Below are positions 27,088-39,950 of a stretch of 57,000 bases of DNA, piece after piece; positions within the stretch are counted from its first letter, which is position 1; the number at the start of each line of letters is the position of its first letter. A model generated the notes under the pieces. That model worked only from the letters and a program-made list of their open reading frames with translations, did not search any database and was not told the origin of the DNA. The position numbers and the translations under genes were made by a program. Origin of the DNA: Glandiceps talaboti (taxonomy: Eukaryota > Hemichordata > Enteropneusta > Spengelidae); contig NC_135555.1 of assembly GCF_964340395.1 (NCBI RefSeq), forward strand, positions 1,174,001-1,231,000. Reading direction: 5' to 3'.

Positions 27088-27775
27088 TATTTCCAATACA
27101 ACTGCAAGAATTATCTGTAATGAAATATCTTCACAACCATCTATACCTCAAACATTCCAAATCTGATTTCATTCAAACTTAGCACAAATATGAGAGACAT
27201 CTCTGAAGGGCTAGATACATGAGACAATGCATAAAGCATTTCTGTCATCACATGCAACAAGGCTAGTACTATGACAAAGTGTGCAGACAGAGCAATTCAT
27301 CACAGATGTCGTTCATGTCCTTGTGTGCCAAATTGTAAGTCAACATAGTCTTTTTTATGACAGTTTCAGTGTGTATTTGTTCACAGTACAGTACTAGATT
27401 TTACTATGCAGAGAAGTTATTTGTATTACCAGTACCATAAAAGTAAGATATATGGATTTATGTCTGTGTATGTAAATCCTGCGGAGACAAAATCTGTTAA
27501 TTATAAAAGAGGTTCTTTGGGGTCACCTATTTTCCATAAATATTTAATAACACAAGTCAAACCTTTATGGAGTGGCGTTGGACTGGTGTGAATCATTGGT
27601 TTAATTTTAGCATAGTACTATGTGATCTGAGATGTAAACAGAGGCTGGATATGTTCATGTGAATCTGATTTGATACATAAATATGTATTAGTATGACATT
27701 TGAAAATTAGATGATTTTTTTAATCTGATAAAGAGTCAGCTGGTATATTTGATTTGTGATTGATACAGTCATTCG
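27088..27775. other. AT-rich spacer
   Basis: Nothing recognised. Confidence 0.5.
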
Positions 27776-27957
27776 GTCAAAATATGATAAAATGTATCTT
27801 CAAAATATGTATGTATTATCAAAATATAATACAACAAGTTATCAAAATATGATACAATGTGTTACCAAGATATGTATGTATGTATTATCAAAATATGTAT
27901 TATCAGAATATGTACTATGTATTATCAAAATATGTATAATGTATTATCAAAATATGA
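27776..27957. repeat. Degenerate short tandem repeat
   Basis: Repeated TATCAAAATATG blocks with variable GTATGTA or ATACAA spacers. The 87-codon frame over it is repetitive. Confidence 0.8.
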
Positions 27958-28229
27958 TTAACTCATTGAATTCTACATTTTCTTTACAAACAATATCCTA
28001 TCAGACCTTAATAAAATGAAAGACAATAAAAATCAACCATGGATAGTTCAAAAGGGGAGAAGCGTGAGGAGGGGTGGGGTGTGTTTGGGATCTTTACAAT
28101 ATATATTGTTCAAACATATTTTACAATATTAAATAGCAAATGATTTTGTCACGAGTCATTACACTCTATTGATCAAACTGTCTACATGTATAATTTAGTT
28201 ATTTGTGATGTGACATAAAAACTGTCTGA

Positions 28230-28552
28230 TAAGGCGTAATATTGTAAAAAAACAAATTGTGTGTGTCCGATTTTTTATTTTATTTTATTATATATTTTTG
28301 TTCATGTGTGAGTGTCTAGTTCAGGTTTTCCAATGTTTTCCAAATGGTCTCTGTGTTGTTTATTTCTTCCTATCAGATGTACAGCCATTACAGATTGGAA
28401 GAACAGTTTTATATTGTCTTTTTTAATATAAAGTTGATGTCAGTTTCTACTTCCACTGTTTCTTGTGATACTTCACAATGTTTGCAATCTTTTTTTTCTT
28501 GAATATGTAAAAAGAAGTTTAGGATCAGCAGTGAAAAACTAGGTGGGGTTGA
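28230..28552 (+). mobile_element. MITE family T, copy 2, 3' end replaced by a minisatellite
   Basis: It begins TAAGGCGTAATATTG and matches the 51163 copy through GTGTCTAGTTCAGGTTTTCC and CAGTTTTATATTGTC to GGTGGGGTTGAG. The terminal GGGTAACCGGAACC part is missing. The 23-bp array follows immediately. Confidence 0.75.
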
Positions 28553-29142
28553 GCATAGACAGTAGAGGGTCTCCCCCTCTACTGTCTATGGGTCTCCCCC
28601 TCTACTGTCTATGGGTCTCCCCCTCTACTGTCTATGGGTCTCCCCCTCTACTGTCTATGGGTCTCCCCCTCTACTGTCTATGGGTCTCCCCCTCTACTGT
28701 CTATGGGTCTCCCCCTCTACTGTCTATGGGTCTCCCCCTCTACTGTCTATGGGTCTCCCCCTCTACTGTCTATGGGTCTCCCCCTCTACTGTCTATGGGT
28801 CTCCCCCTCTACTGTCTATGGGTCTCCCCCTCTACTGTCTATGGGTCTCCCCCTCTACTGTCTATGGGTCTCCCCCTCTACTGTCTATGGGTCTTCCCCT
28901 CTACTGTCTATGGGTCTCCCCCTCTACTGTCTATGGGTCTCCCCCTCTACTGTCTATGGGTCTCCCCCTCTACTGTCTATGGGTCTCCCCCTCTACTGTC
29001 TATGGGTCTCCCCCTCTACTGTCTATGGGTCTCCCCCTCTACTGTCTATGGGTCTCCCCCTCTACTGTCTATGGGTCTCCCCCTCTACTGTCTATGGGTC
29101 TCCCCCTCTACTGTCTATGGGTCTCCCCCTCTACTGTTTATG
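28553..29142. repeat. 23-bp minisatellite, about 25 copies, with an inverted first half-unit
   Basis: GGGTCTCCCCCTCTACTGTC + TAT repeats almost perfectly from 28567 to 29142 (one C-to-T variant near 28894). Because 23 is not a multiple of 3, all three + frames read the same 23-residue peptide and stay open (up to 222 codons). CATAGACAGTAGAGGG (28553-28568) at the left border is an inverted copy of the unit. Confidence 0.97.
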
Positions 29143-30362
29143 TAATTATTCTGTCAAACTATGGAAATACCGATATGATATGTAATTTGTTGTTTATCTT
29201 TAAAAATTGTTGTGCCTATAGGGATTTCAATGTTATCAGGAGTATAGAAATATTTAATGGTTTTCCATTAGATAAGTAATGGTATTCTGGGCAGGAGAAT
29301 GTAGAGTAACACACATAAATTGTCCTTTTCTATTTTGTCTTAGGAAATGAACTATTAATCAAAGGATAGTGATATATTCTATGAACATATCTTAAACAAT
29401 GTTTTATGGTTCCACCAAATTGCATCATAAATTGTTGATGCTTTCTACTTGTAGTTCCTTTGGTCATGGTGAAACCTAAAATCATGATTTCAACAGTTTT
29501 GTATAATTATTCATGAATTGTGATTTAATATTGACCAAATTTCTTTCTTGAGTTTTAGTCCAATTTCTTCTTGTTGGTGTACATTTCAGAAGAAGATTTC
29601 AGTTACTTGTAATATTTTAATTCTTCAAAGAATAACTTAATTTATTTAAAGTTGCTAGTGAAATACTGTCATGAGACTGGGGATACTGTGGCAAGTAAGT
29701 TTAGTATCGCAACACACTCGGTATTTTGGCCCAAACAGACTCCTGTTAAACAGTGGATATGTGATAAACATTTGTGGTCATTGGAATACATGTTTACATT
29801 TTCTTTTTGTAGAAGATGTAACTGTTTATATGTAAAAATTCCACATCTTCAAGCAATAATGGTTTAAGGAACGTAGACCCTTCAGGTGTTGTTAAAATTA
29901 CTGGCTTGGAAGGGCATATCATCACGTAAGTAGACTCCTCAGGTATAGGGGAAAATTATCAGCCATACTGTGACATAAAATGTATATATTTAGACTACAG
30001 TTAAAGCAGAGTCAACCAATATTGCAGGAAGTGTGTAAGACAGACCGTTTGTATATAAGATTATGAGGCTCTGTGATTCTACCTTTTTTTGCATGATTTT
30101 CCCCTGACCCTACAAAGTTGAATAACTTTTTAATAAACCAGAAAGTACATTATTCAAAATGTGGCAAATATGCTGCACTGAATGTATTATTGGAGACACC
30201 ACATCTCAAATGGCTCCACTTTAATATCTCTTTCAAAATTGTGTTACAGTATCACTTTCTAGTGCCTGATGACCGTGAAGTCAATAAATATGATGCACAT
30301 GGCATTCATTGATTAATATCTATTTATAATCTGCAAACTTTGCTTTGTATGTCAGTGAAGTG
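29143..30362. other. AT-rich spacer
   Basis: Short frames only (71 and 64 codons), none recognised. Confidence 0.5.
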
Positions 30363-30950
30363 ACTGTGTAATCAAAGATGGTTCAAGTATTAGGTTTGGG
30401 TTGTATGATAAGTGCAGTGACAGCTAGCCATGGCTATATGACTGTGTAATCAAAGATGGTTCAAGCATTAGGTTTGGGTTGTATGATAAGTGCAGTGACA
30501 GCCAACCATGGCTATATAATAAACTGTGTAATCAAAGATGGTTCAAGTATTAGGTTTGGGTTGTATGATAAGTGCAGTGACAGCTAGCCATGGATATAAC
30601 TGTGTAATCAAAGATGGTTCAAGTATTAGGTTTGGGTTGTATGATAAGTGCAGTGACAGCCAACCATGGCTATATAATAAACTGTGTAATCAAAGATGGT
30701 TCAAGTATTAGGTTTGGGTTGTATGATAAGTGCAGTGACAGCTAGCCATGGATATAACTGTGTAATCAAAGATGGTTCAAGTATTAGGTTTGGGTTGTAT
30801 GATGAGTGCAGTGACAGCTAGCCATGGCTATATGACTATGTAATCAAAGATGGTTCAAGTATAGGTTTAGGTTGTATGATAAGTGCAGTGACAGCCAACC
30901 ATGGATATAACTGTGTAATCAAAGATGGTTCAAGTATAGGTTTAGGTTTG
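30363..30950. repeat. Minisatellite with alternating 76- and 82-bp units, 8 copies
   Basis: Unit starts (ACTGTGTAATCAAAGATGG) lie at about 30363, 30441, 30523, 30599, 30681, 30757, 30835 and 30910. Central copies alternate between a CCAACCATGGCTATATAATA type and a TAGCCATGGATATA type, giving a 158-bp dimer. Confidence 0.93.
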
Positions 30951-31807
30951 CATGGGCAGGATGTCTGTGTTCTGCTATGGATTTACAAGATTTTACTGTC
31001 TCTCCATCGTCCCCTGAGGTGATAATTGATAGTTGAACGACAAATCACTCAGCTGTGAAGTGGTTTGTATCTTTATTATTTATGGTCTTCTAGGAAACAG
31101 CAATTTACAGAGACTGAATTTAATCTGTAGGGAACTGTGACAATGATCTCTCAGTCATTTGAAAGCCAATTATGACAATCAATAAAGATTTATAGATATG
31201 AATAATATGTGATATATGATTGTTAAATTGCTGAAACACCAGATTTAAATCTCAGTAATCTAGAGACACATAGGACTATAAGAAAATTATTACTTTTTTG
31301 TGTGCATTGTATTTGATGGATCAAGTAAGATGGAAAATACAAGTCACAAGTACAGTGTCATGTCATATTATTTGTTTGCTTTTTAATAACATTTGAAATA
31401 GAAGAATTGGAGGCTGAAAGGATAGATGCAAACAAGTTTGAGTAAAATAATCCATTTGAGATGAGTATAGTTGCAGTGATCATTAATTCACCATTTGGCG
31501 TATTATTTCAAAGTAATGGTACTTAAAGTGTACATTTCATACTTACCATAGATTTATGAATACAAATATTTTAAGTTTTATTTCTCTAAGGCAATGATAA
31601 AAGTGATTGATAACTGTACTATATCATTATATGGTATGATTTTCCCCTCATTTCACATGTATCATAAACTTTAATGTTGTGACTCAGGGATGGATATAAC
31701 AGAAACTCGTTACTTTAGTTGGTTCACATGTACTGTTAAAATCTAATACTATGCCCATGTATGTTATAAGAGAACTGAAGACATTCAGCAGTCACCTTTA
31801 AGGCTTC

Positions 31808-31808
<1 letters not shown>
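30951..31808. other. AT-rich spacer
   Basis: Nothing recognised. Confidence 0.5.
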
Positions 31809-31886
<78 letters not shown>

Positions 31887-32470
31887 GTGTGTGTGTGTGT
31901 CTGTGTCTGTCTGTGTCTGTGTGTATGGGTATGGGGTTAGATAGTGGGGGTGGGGTGGGGTGTGTGATTTAAAGTAAAAAAAATGGTGGGCAGATTGCAG
32001 AAAAACTTGATGTGTATTTGGTTGTGCAAAGAAAGTGATCAAATCAAATATGCAAACCAAAAACAAGTCCAATAAATTTCAAAACTGCTTGGTTGATTGC
32101 AATTTGATGGGAATTTTTTTAAAAAAAGGAGTGTCTAGATGGAAGCTGTTCAAAGCAAGAATTCATTCTTGTTTCAAATTAATTCTATAAAAAAAAAGTT
32201 TATTATGGACATAAAGTCTGGATCCCAATAAGTAAAAAAGTTCAAATATTTTTATTTGCACTGGCTTGATCTTAGAAATTGATGGAGAGATATGTGTAGG
32301 GAGGGATGTCTATATATGATTAATATTCAAGACAAGATTTTTAGTCAAACTCAGAAACTACTTGGCAGATTGGCTGGTATTTCTTGGACATTCCTAGGGT
32401 CTGTATAAATGAAAGATTGATCAAGATCAAGACATGATGACTTAATCATTGAGATACCAAATAACTGTAA
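31809..32470 (+). mobile_element. Partial HINE/pearl-like element with GT microsatellite
   Basis: A long GT tract (31809-31885, then GTCT variants to about 31925) is followed by diverged core-unit sequence (CAAAACTGCTTGGTTGATTG, GAAACTACTTGGCAGATTGG) like the 25.8-kb and 41.6-kb copies. Neither the TAGCACAACTG start nor the 3' hairpin is found, so it is truncated or decayed at both ends. Confidence 0.6.
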
Positions 32471-33544
32471 AATCGTAGTTTGTCCATTAGACAAAGAATG
32501 TATACTGACATTTATAACTCTAAAAGTATTAATGGTTCCTTAAGCAGAGAGAGGAATGGCAGCAGATGTAGACAGTTTGATCTTTTATGTCATTCAGTGA
32601 AAGATAAAAAACAGAGGCCTAGATTTAATTTAGAGTTTTATCATGACATGATTGTAGTTTGACTTTTGTCTATTTACTTTCACATCATATTTTATTTCAT
32701 AGCTAGTACGTAGTAGGTAATTTTCCCCAGCCAAAGTATTGATAGGTTATTCTTGTGACTCCTAGACCTAGGGTCATTTCAAATACATGTTGGAGAATAT
32801 ATTGTCAATTTACAGTTCCAAAGTAACTATATTTATCATCCTATTGATATATGTTACTTAATAGACATGTATATATAAAATGTAAGAGTCATATATGTAC
32901 TGAGTGGATAATCTTTATGATTTCAGTTAGGAGTCCTTGTCTAAAGTTTTCCAAATCCCAAAAGTACCATTAAAAACTGTAGAGTTCATGCCCTTGGGAC
33001 ATATAACATTTTCCCCTGAGATATGTCAAGTATTTGGATGGCTGATCATAAAATCCTATGTGACTGCAAGGTTATCAAAAACTACTTAATGGTAGGATAA
33101 GCAAATGTTCTGCTTTGGTAAGTGTTTGATTTTGATAACTTTTACTTCATAAAATGAAAAATGGGAGCAGTTGACAATAAAAATATTATCATTGTGGCTT
33201 AGAAATTTATGATGTACATCTTTGCAACAATAAATTTTACATAATAATAATAATGTGTGCATTGCAGTGTACCCTTTATGCTGTGTCATTTTGACGTGTC
33301 ACTGACACACAGCAATTACTTGTGAATTACAAACACAAACACTACAAAAACTTCAAAAACTAGAAGTCAAAAGTCTATATTTTTTGCAAAATTAGGGGTC
33401 AGATGTCTACATTTTGTCAGAAAATAGTAATTTTCTCAAAAATTTGATGTTCTGTGATTCTTTCCTATGTGACTCAAAATAAAAATATTTGTTTTATCAC
33501 AAATAAAGGTGTCTTTCACTGATGCATTGCTATCAAAAGTTTAT
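32471..33544. other. AT-rich spacer
   Basis: A short repeated phrase (AGTCAAAAGTCTATATTT, GGGGTCAGATGTCTACATTT) at about 33365-33415 is similar to 37580-37660, perhaps part of a decayed repeat. No gene. Confidence 0.5.
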
Positions 33545-33745
33545 TTATAAGTATACAAAGAAACATCTCTGCACAGTGTACATTGCTTATCATATAAAAT
33601 GAAATATATATAATATCTGCAGAGTGTACATTGCATATCACATACACACATACAATAAAATATAATTATATATCTACACAGTACACATTGCTTTGGAAAG
33701 TTATCACATTCAATAAAATATATATCTACACAGTGATTTGTCAAA
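33545..33745. repeat. Degenerate tandem repeat, unit about 60 bp
   Basis: Three to four copies with CTACACAGTGTACATTGC-like and AATAAAATATA parts. The 115-codon - frame over it is not convincing. Confidence 0.65.
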
Positions 33746-34366
33746 ACAGGTCGTGTATTCTCACTACCTGAAATAGAATAACACTTCTTATGTGCGTCAT
33801 AAAAATAACAGACATTCAATTTCTTGGTCAACACTATCACTTGTGTTCCACACACTTCACATGCATTACTGTAGGCACACACACACATGAGAATAAGTCA
33901 ACTTTCTTGTCCTAATTTGATCCTCTAGCATGAGGTAAAATGCTATTGCAGTACTGAGAATTGGAAATACAATATTCCTTTCACAAATATGTAGTTGAGA
34001 ACATTAACTTTGTAAATATTTCATGTATCTCTGGAATAAATGAAGGTAGTTTAAGAACTAAGACATTTCAAACAGCAAAATAGAAATTCCTCTGTCTATA
34101 AACTTATACTGAAATTAGTGTCTCTATATATAGATTTCTATAGAAAATAAGACTATAAATTTATAGACTTCTGAAGGTATAGTATAGGTCTATAGATTTA
34201 TATAGACAGTTAATAATTTCCTTGAATTTTCCCATTAATGATTTTATCCAATGCATTCTGTGGACATACATTTTCTATAGAATTCTTATGGATTTATATT
34301 AATTCTTTTAGAGAAGTTCAAGGCATGCACTATTTGCAGTTGGTATTTTATATTACAGGATAGGGG
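33746..34366. other. AT-rich spacer
   Basis: Local TATAGATTTATAGA-like runs at 34120-34205. Nothing else. Confidence 0.5.
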
Positions 34367-34620
34367 TTGTCGGTGGCTGAGTAGTTAGCTTGTACTTCTC
34401 TTACCACAGCAGTTTGGGTTCAAACATGCCAAAAGTTGGCTGGGCTTGATAAAAAATGTCCCAGATCTGTGTGTATATAAAAAGACGTAATGCTCAGTTT
34501 GACCGTACCAAATAATGCAAGTTTTACCCTGGTACTCTGGTTTTCTCCTACTTTAATATTAAGACACTTTAATATGGACAATGTACAACTGGCGAATTTA
34601 ATTTAGATCTCTTATAATTA
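34367..34620 (+). mobile_element. tRNA-derived SINE fragment
   Basis: A box-A-like TGGCTGAGTAGTTAGC (about 34374-34389) and a box-B-like GGTTCAAAC (34417-34425) are about 30 bp apart, as in a tRNA-like RNA polymerase III promoter. A body with CTGGTACTCTGGTTTTCTCC follows, resembling a conserved central motif of several animal SINE families. It is not a functional tRNA, because the acceptor stem and CCA-proximal pairing are missing. Confidence 0.6.
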
Positions 34621-34649
34621 GGAGCATTATCACTTGTAATTTAGACATT

Positions 34650-36029
34650 TTTAACACTTGCTGCTATTTGTATTAAACATCATAATCAGAAAGATGATAC
34701 ACTACCATATTGAATCTGCTATTTGTATAACGTCATAATCAGAAAGATGATACGCTACCGTATTGAATCTGCTATTTGTATAACGTTATAATCAGAAAGA
34801 TGATACGCTACCATATTGTATCTGCTATGGGTATAATGTCATAATCAGAAAGATGATACGCTACCATATTGAATCTGATATTTGTATAACGTCATAATCA
34901 GAAAGATGATACACTACCATATTGAATCTGCTATTTGTATTAAACCTCACAATCAGAAAGATGATACGCTACCATATTGAATCTGATATTTGTATTAAAC
35001 CTCATAATCAGAAAGATGATACGCTACCATATTGAATCTGATATTTGTATTAAACCTCACAATCAGAAAGATGATACCTACCATATTGAACCTGCTATGT
35101 GTATTAAACCTCACAATCAGAAAGATGATACACTACCATATTGAATCTGATATTTGTATTAAACCTCATAATCAGAAAGATGATACGCTACCATATTGAA
35201 TCTGATATTTGTATTAAACCTCATAATCAGAAAGATAATACGCTACCATATTGAATCTGATATTTGTATTAAACCTCATAATCAGAAAGATGATACACTA
35301 CCATATTGAATCTGATATTTGTATTAAACCTCATAATCAGAAAGATGATGCGCTACCATATTGAATCTGCTATTTGTATTAAACCTCACAATCAGAAAGA
35401 TGATACGCTACCATATTGAATCTGATATTTGTATTAAACCTCATAATCAGAAAGATGATACGCTACCATATTGAATCTGATATTTGTATTAAACCTCATA
35501 ATCAGAAAGATGATACGCTACCATATTGAATCTGATATTTGTATTAAACCTCATAATCAGAAAGATGATACGCTACCATATTGAATCTGATATTTGTATT
35601 AAACCTCATAATCAGAAAGATGATACGCTACCATATTGAATCTGATATTTGTATTAAACCTCATAATCAGAAAGATGATACACTACCATATTGAATCTGC
35701 TATTTGTATTAAACCTCATAATCAGAAAGATGATACGCTACCATATTGAATCTGATATTTGTATTAAACCTCATAATCAGAAAGATGATACACTACCATA
35801 TTGAATCTGCTATTTGTATTAAACCTCACAATCAGAAAGATGATACGCTACCATATTGAATCTGATATTTGTATTAAACCTCATAATCAGAAAGATAATA
35901 CGCTACCATATTGAATCTGATATTTGTATTAAACCTCATAATCAGAAAGATGATACACTACCATATTGAATCTGATATTTGTATTAAACCTCATAATCAG
36001 AAAGATGATGCGCTACCATATTGAACCTG
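34650..36029. repeat. 55-bp minisatellite, about 25 copies, with higher-order structure
   Basis: The unit contains ATAATCAGAAAGATGATACG and CTACCATATTGAATCTG. The first five or so copies are shorter (AACGTCATAATC in place of AAACCTCATAATC with loss of bases). The block at about 35100-35370 is repeated at about 35760-36030 with the same private variants, an offset of 660 bp or 12 units. Confidence 0.96.
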
Positions 36030-36545
36030 TACAGCCTGTAGCTCTAAGCAATCATGTACTAATAGTAATACCAGCATCATCCTTCCTTGTGACAAGTTAA
36101 TGCAACTAAGACTAAAAGTAGTTTTGATTTTATCACTTTAAAGATGATCTTAAAGTCTTCAATTACCCACCAAGAACCATTTAATCTTTGTAAAATGTCA
36201 CTTTAATTGATATCACCATTGAAATAATGTAGTAAGGGAGTTGTACATGTATCTTCTATAGCTATGGGTATAGTTTGTAGGAACAGAAGGTGTCACTGTA
36301 CAACAGTAATTGTCAAATACCAAAGAACCACTGCATCCATACAGATAATACTAATTTGAAGATATATAGTGTAACAAACAGCATTGGTGCATATTGAAGT
36401 GGTTCACTATAGGCTGTTTTACTACATTTGTGTACCTAAAAGGAAATTGAGAAATGTAGTTCCTATTTTTTTAAACAAAAACTTACTATTAAATGAAAAC
36501 ACTTTGTGTTTTAAACAATAACTTATCAATAAACTGGTTGACCAC
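36030..36545. other. AT-rich spacer
   Basis: Nothing recognised. Confidence 0.5.
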
Positions 36546-36549
36546 TGTC

Positions 36550-36596
<47 letters not shown>

Positions 36597-36700
36597 GTCT
36601 CTCCCTCTCTCTGTCTCTCTCTGTCTTTCTCTCTGTCTGAGTGTGTGTCTCTCTCTCTGTCTCTCTCAGTCTCTCTCTCTTTCTCTTTCTCTCTCTTGAA
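36546..36700. repeat. CTGT and CT microsatellite
   Basis: About eight CTGT units pass into mixed CTCT/CTGT. Frames on both strands here are artefacts. Confidence 0.95.
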
Positions 36701-36969
36701 AATCATATCTCATTGAATTATTTTTTTAATATTAATATTTTTATTGATGTAAATTGTACACAAGAAAAGACTTACATATACAACTTGAATTTCAATGGAT
36801 GATCATGATATGAGTGTAGTCAAAGATGTGATACATGTATATATACATGTATATATTAGATGGTACATAGTAAACAGGAAAACTGTCACAGTGTTATGCA
36901 GTCACCAGATGTGTGATTTAATCTTTACTATTTCAATGTTAAAACAAAATTTTTCACACATCTTTTAAG

Positions 36970-37156
36970 ATTTCAAGTGTTCTACCAATGCACTTAGACT
37001 GTCAACACTTCTCATCATTAGCGGCTTTGTTTTCTGTCTTAAAGATAATCTAAATGTTATGATAATATTTCAAGTGTTCTACTGACACAGTTTGACTGTC
37101 GCTGTCAACATTTCCCATCATTAGCGGCTTTGTTTCTGTCTTAAAGATAGTCTAAG
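36970..37156. repeat. Direct duplication, period about 100 bp
   Basis: TTTCAAGTGTTCTAC, ATCATTAGCGGCTTTGTTT and CTGTCTTAAAGATA occur in the same order twice. Confidence 0.85.
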
Positions 37157-39172
37157 TCAGTGTTAATTGTTAATATTAACAAAAGGGCTACAGTCACCAA
37201 GTAGGCTTAATACTTAATCAGTTGCTTCACTATACCAAAGTTGTTGATGTATCTAGAGACATGTTCAAATGTTTCAACAAAGTTTCATATTATTCAAATA
37301 AAAACCCACATATCAGCTGGTAGGTTACTAAGTTTAATATTTTGAATCTTGTTTTAATGTATTACATATTTCCCATATATTAGGTTACTTATACAATTCT
37401 AGTTGTGGTAATAATATTATGCATGATTGTGCTTAGAGACATGATCATCATTTACATATTCAATACAAATTGAACCAGTAACTGGAGGGGGGGGGGGGAT
37501 ACTTGGCTTTGTTTGAAGATTGGATTGGCAGATTCAAATTACAAGCACAAACACCATAAACATTTTTTTTTTTTAAACTAGGGGTCAAAAGTCTACATTT
37601 CAGCCAGAAACTAAGGGTAAAATGTCTATATCCTGTCAGAAAATAAAAGTCAAAAGTCTCTTTTAAAAATTTGAAAACTGACAACCTGGAAACTACATTC
37701 TCAAAAAACCTCAGACAGATTTGAAAACCTGCAACTTGGAAACTAAATTGTCCAAAATATGGAGTGAAAGGTTGTGTGCATGCACTGAAAGAAGGGGTCA
37801 AACCTCTACAGAAGGATTAAAAAACCAAGAGTCAAAGTCTACAGGATTTGAAAAAGGTGGTCAAAGCCATGGTACATACATGTATACTCTAACTATCCTA
37901 CCCCCATCCCCATCCCTCAGCCAGTATCTATTATATACGAAGAAATGCCAACAGGGATATCTCATGAAACCTATTTGTTAAAATTCAGATTATATTTCTA
38001 AGTGATGGTTTTAATTTGGTCTGGCAAATATGGATATTTACAAAATAGCTACATTATAGGATGTTTCACCATGCATGGGTATTCATCCACAGGGGATTTA
38101 ATCAAGAAACATTTCATTTCCCGTTACAGATTCATAGTGACTTCTACTGAAATGGACAGTTTGACAGCGATATACCCTAGGATGAATAGTCTTGCAAACA
38201 ATAGAGACAAGTCAATATTTAGAACTCACTAATGGAGTTTTAATGCTGAACTTGATTTTAAGAGCAGTGACTTCAAAATAACATATACAAAATCTCCAGT
38301 TATATAGAATGTGAGGAAAACAACTAACAACTGATAGTACACTTGATACTGCCATATTGCTATATAAATGTACTTTTAATTACTAATTTATTTCCTTTAT
38401 TAGACTTGGTATAACAACTTGTACAATATTGTGTTGATATGTTGATGTGAAAGCTCTGTAAAATGAATTTTTATAATCTCATCCCAGCCCTTTGTCTAAT
38501 TATTATTAGCTTCATGGGTGAATACAGAATATCTTAATAATAATTATTTAATAACTGACTCTTAACATGCTCTACTGTGTTTCAGAAAGATCAGAGTTTA
38601 TTGATATTAAAGTGACAGCAGTTACTACTGGCTATTTGTATTGCCATATATGCCCTTGACAGTAGGGAGTTGGATAATTAACACCTGTGACCGTGTCATA
38701 CTCTGCTTAGATCATACTTGCAAGTCTATTGAGTACTTGTGAATCTATGACTGTGTTGTGTCTGTATAAAACTGGATTAACTGTCGCATGTAACTGTTGT
38801 GTGACTCTCAACTTCAGGATAATAACAGCTTGGACAGCCAGCTTTATAGACTAAATCACTTTGCTATTGTGTAGGTGTAAAAAGCGGATGTTATAAATGA
38901 ACTGTTGCGTGACAACTACAGAACCAAACCTGCTTAAAGGAAGATATCCTGTCCTCTCGCTGTGATCATAGTTCTTGGAACTGCAGTTGTAGGACAATTC
39001 CATTTAGACTATCTGGAAGCGACTGTGATTGTTGAAAGGTATAATTATACTTTCATTAATACTTTGTATGCATGCTTGAGAGTTGTATACTTGATAACTC
39101 TAAAAGTGGACAGCATTAATCTTTGCAATCAAAATTCTATGGTAGTAACTGTACGTGGAGAGTATGGATACC
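37157..39172. other. AT-rich spacer upstream of the cyclase gene
   Basis: A G run lies at 37488-37498. Frames of 113, 86, 76 and 92 codons have no recognisable features. A non-coding first exon could lie here but I cannot point to it. Confidence 0.45.
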
Positions 39173-39732
39173 TGTGTGAGAGTTGTGCAGTAACTAAGTG
39201 GAAAGCATGCTTGTCTCCCTGTGTGAAAGTTGTGTGGTAACTTTGAATGGACAGCATGTCTGTCTCCCTGTGTGAGAGTTGTGTGGTAACTAAGTGGACA
39301 GCATGTCTGCCTGCCTGTGTGAGAGTAGTGTGGTAACTAAGTGGACAGCATGTCTGCCTGCCTGTGTGAGAGTAGTGTGGTAACTTTGAATGGACAGCAT
39401 GTCTGTCTCCCTGTGTGAAAGTTGTGTGGTAACTTTGAATGGACAGCATGTCTGTCTCCCTGTGTGAGAGTAGTGTGGTAACTAAGTGGACAGTATGTCT
39501 GTCTCCCTGTGTGAGAGTTGTGTGGTAACTAAGTGGACAGTATGTCTGCCTGCCTGTGTGAGAGTAGTGTGGTAACTAAGTGAACAGCATGTCTGTCTCC
39601 CTGTGTGAGAGTTGTGTGGTAACTAAGTGGACAGCATGCCTGTGTGAGAGTTGTGTGGTAATTAAGTGGACAGCATGCCTGTGTGAGAGTTGTGTGGTAA
39701 CTAAGTGGACAGCATGCCTGTGTGAGAGTTTG
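39173..39732. repeat. Minisatellite, unit 47-50 bp (39 bp in the last copies), about 12 copies
   Basis: Units have GTGTGAGAGTTGTGTGGTAA, then CTAAGTGGACAGCATG or CTTTGAATGGACAGCATG, and CTGTCTCCCT. The array ends about 220 bp before the presumed 5' UTR exon and about 500 bp before the start codon. Confidence 0.93.
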
Positions 39733-39950
39733 AATTAGGATTAAATTTTGTGTGTGAAAAACAGTTCTCTGGTATTATAGCTTTTTAGTAAACATTGGTC
39801 CAGTACAAAAGAATAATCCTATGTAATCCTTCATGTTCCACTGTTAAGATAGCACAATGTAAAGGTATGTTTTACATCGCATTGAATTTATTTTAAAATG
39901 AAGTCATGTATTTTTTTTTAAATCTTGACTCTTTTGTTATTATTTGGCAG

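Noticed and set aside
28543-29279. Long + strand open frames (up to 222 codons) over the 23-bp array
   Set aside because: They exist because the repeat unit lacks stops in all frames. There is no upstream coding context and the tail after the array is not protein-like.
33541-33888. 115-codon Cys/Tyr-rich - strand frame
   Set aside because: It overlaps a degenerate tandem repeat that produces the recurring Cys-Thr-Leu-Cys-Arg pattern.
34367-34440. tRNA gene
   Set aside because: Box A and B are present, but the stems do not pair and the sequence continues into a SINE body.
34650-36029. Regular 55-bp array considered as a CRISPR-like array
   Set aside because: Units are contiguous and similar along their whole length, with no unique spacers, in an animal nuclear context.
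37460-37801. 113-codon - strand frame
   Set aside because: It covers a G run and repeated AGTCAAAAGTCT-type phrases. No domain recognised.
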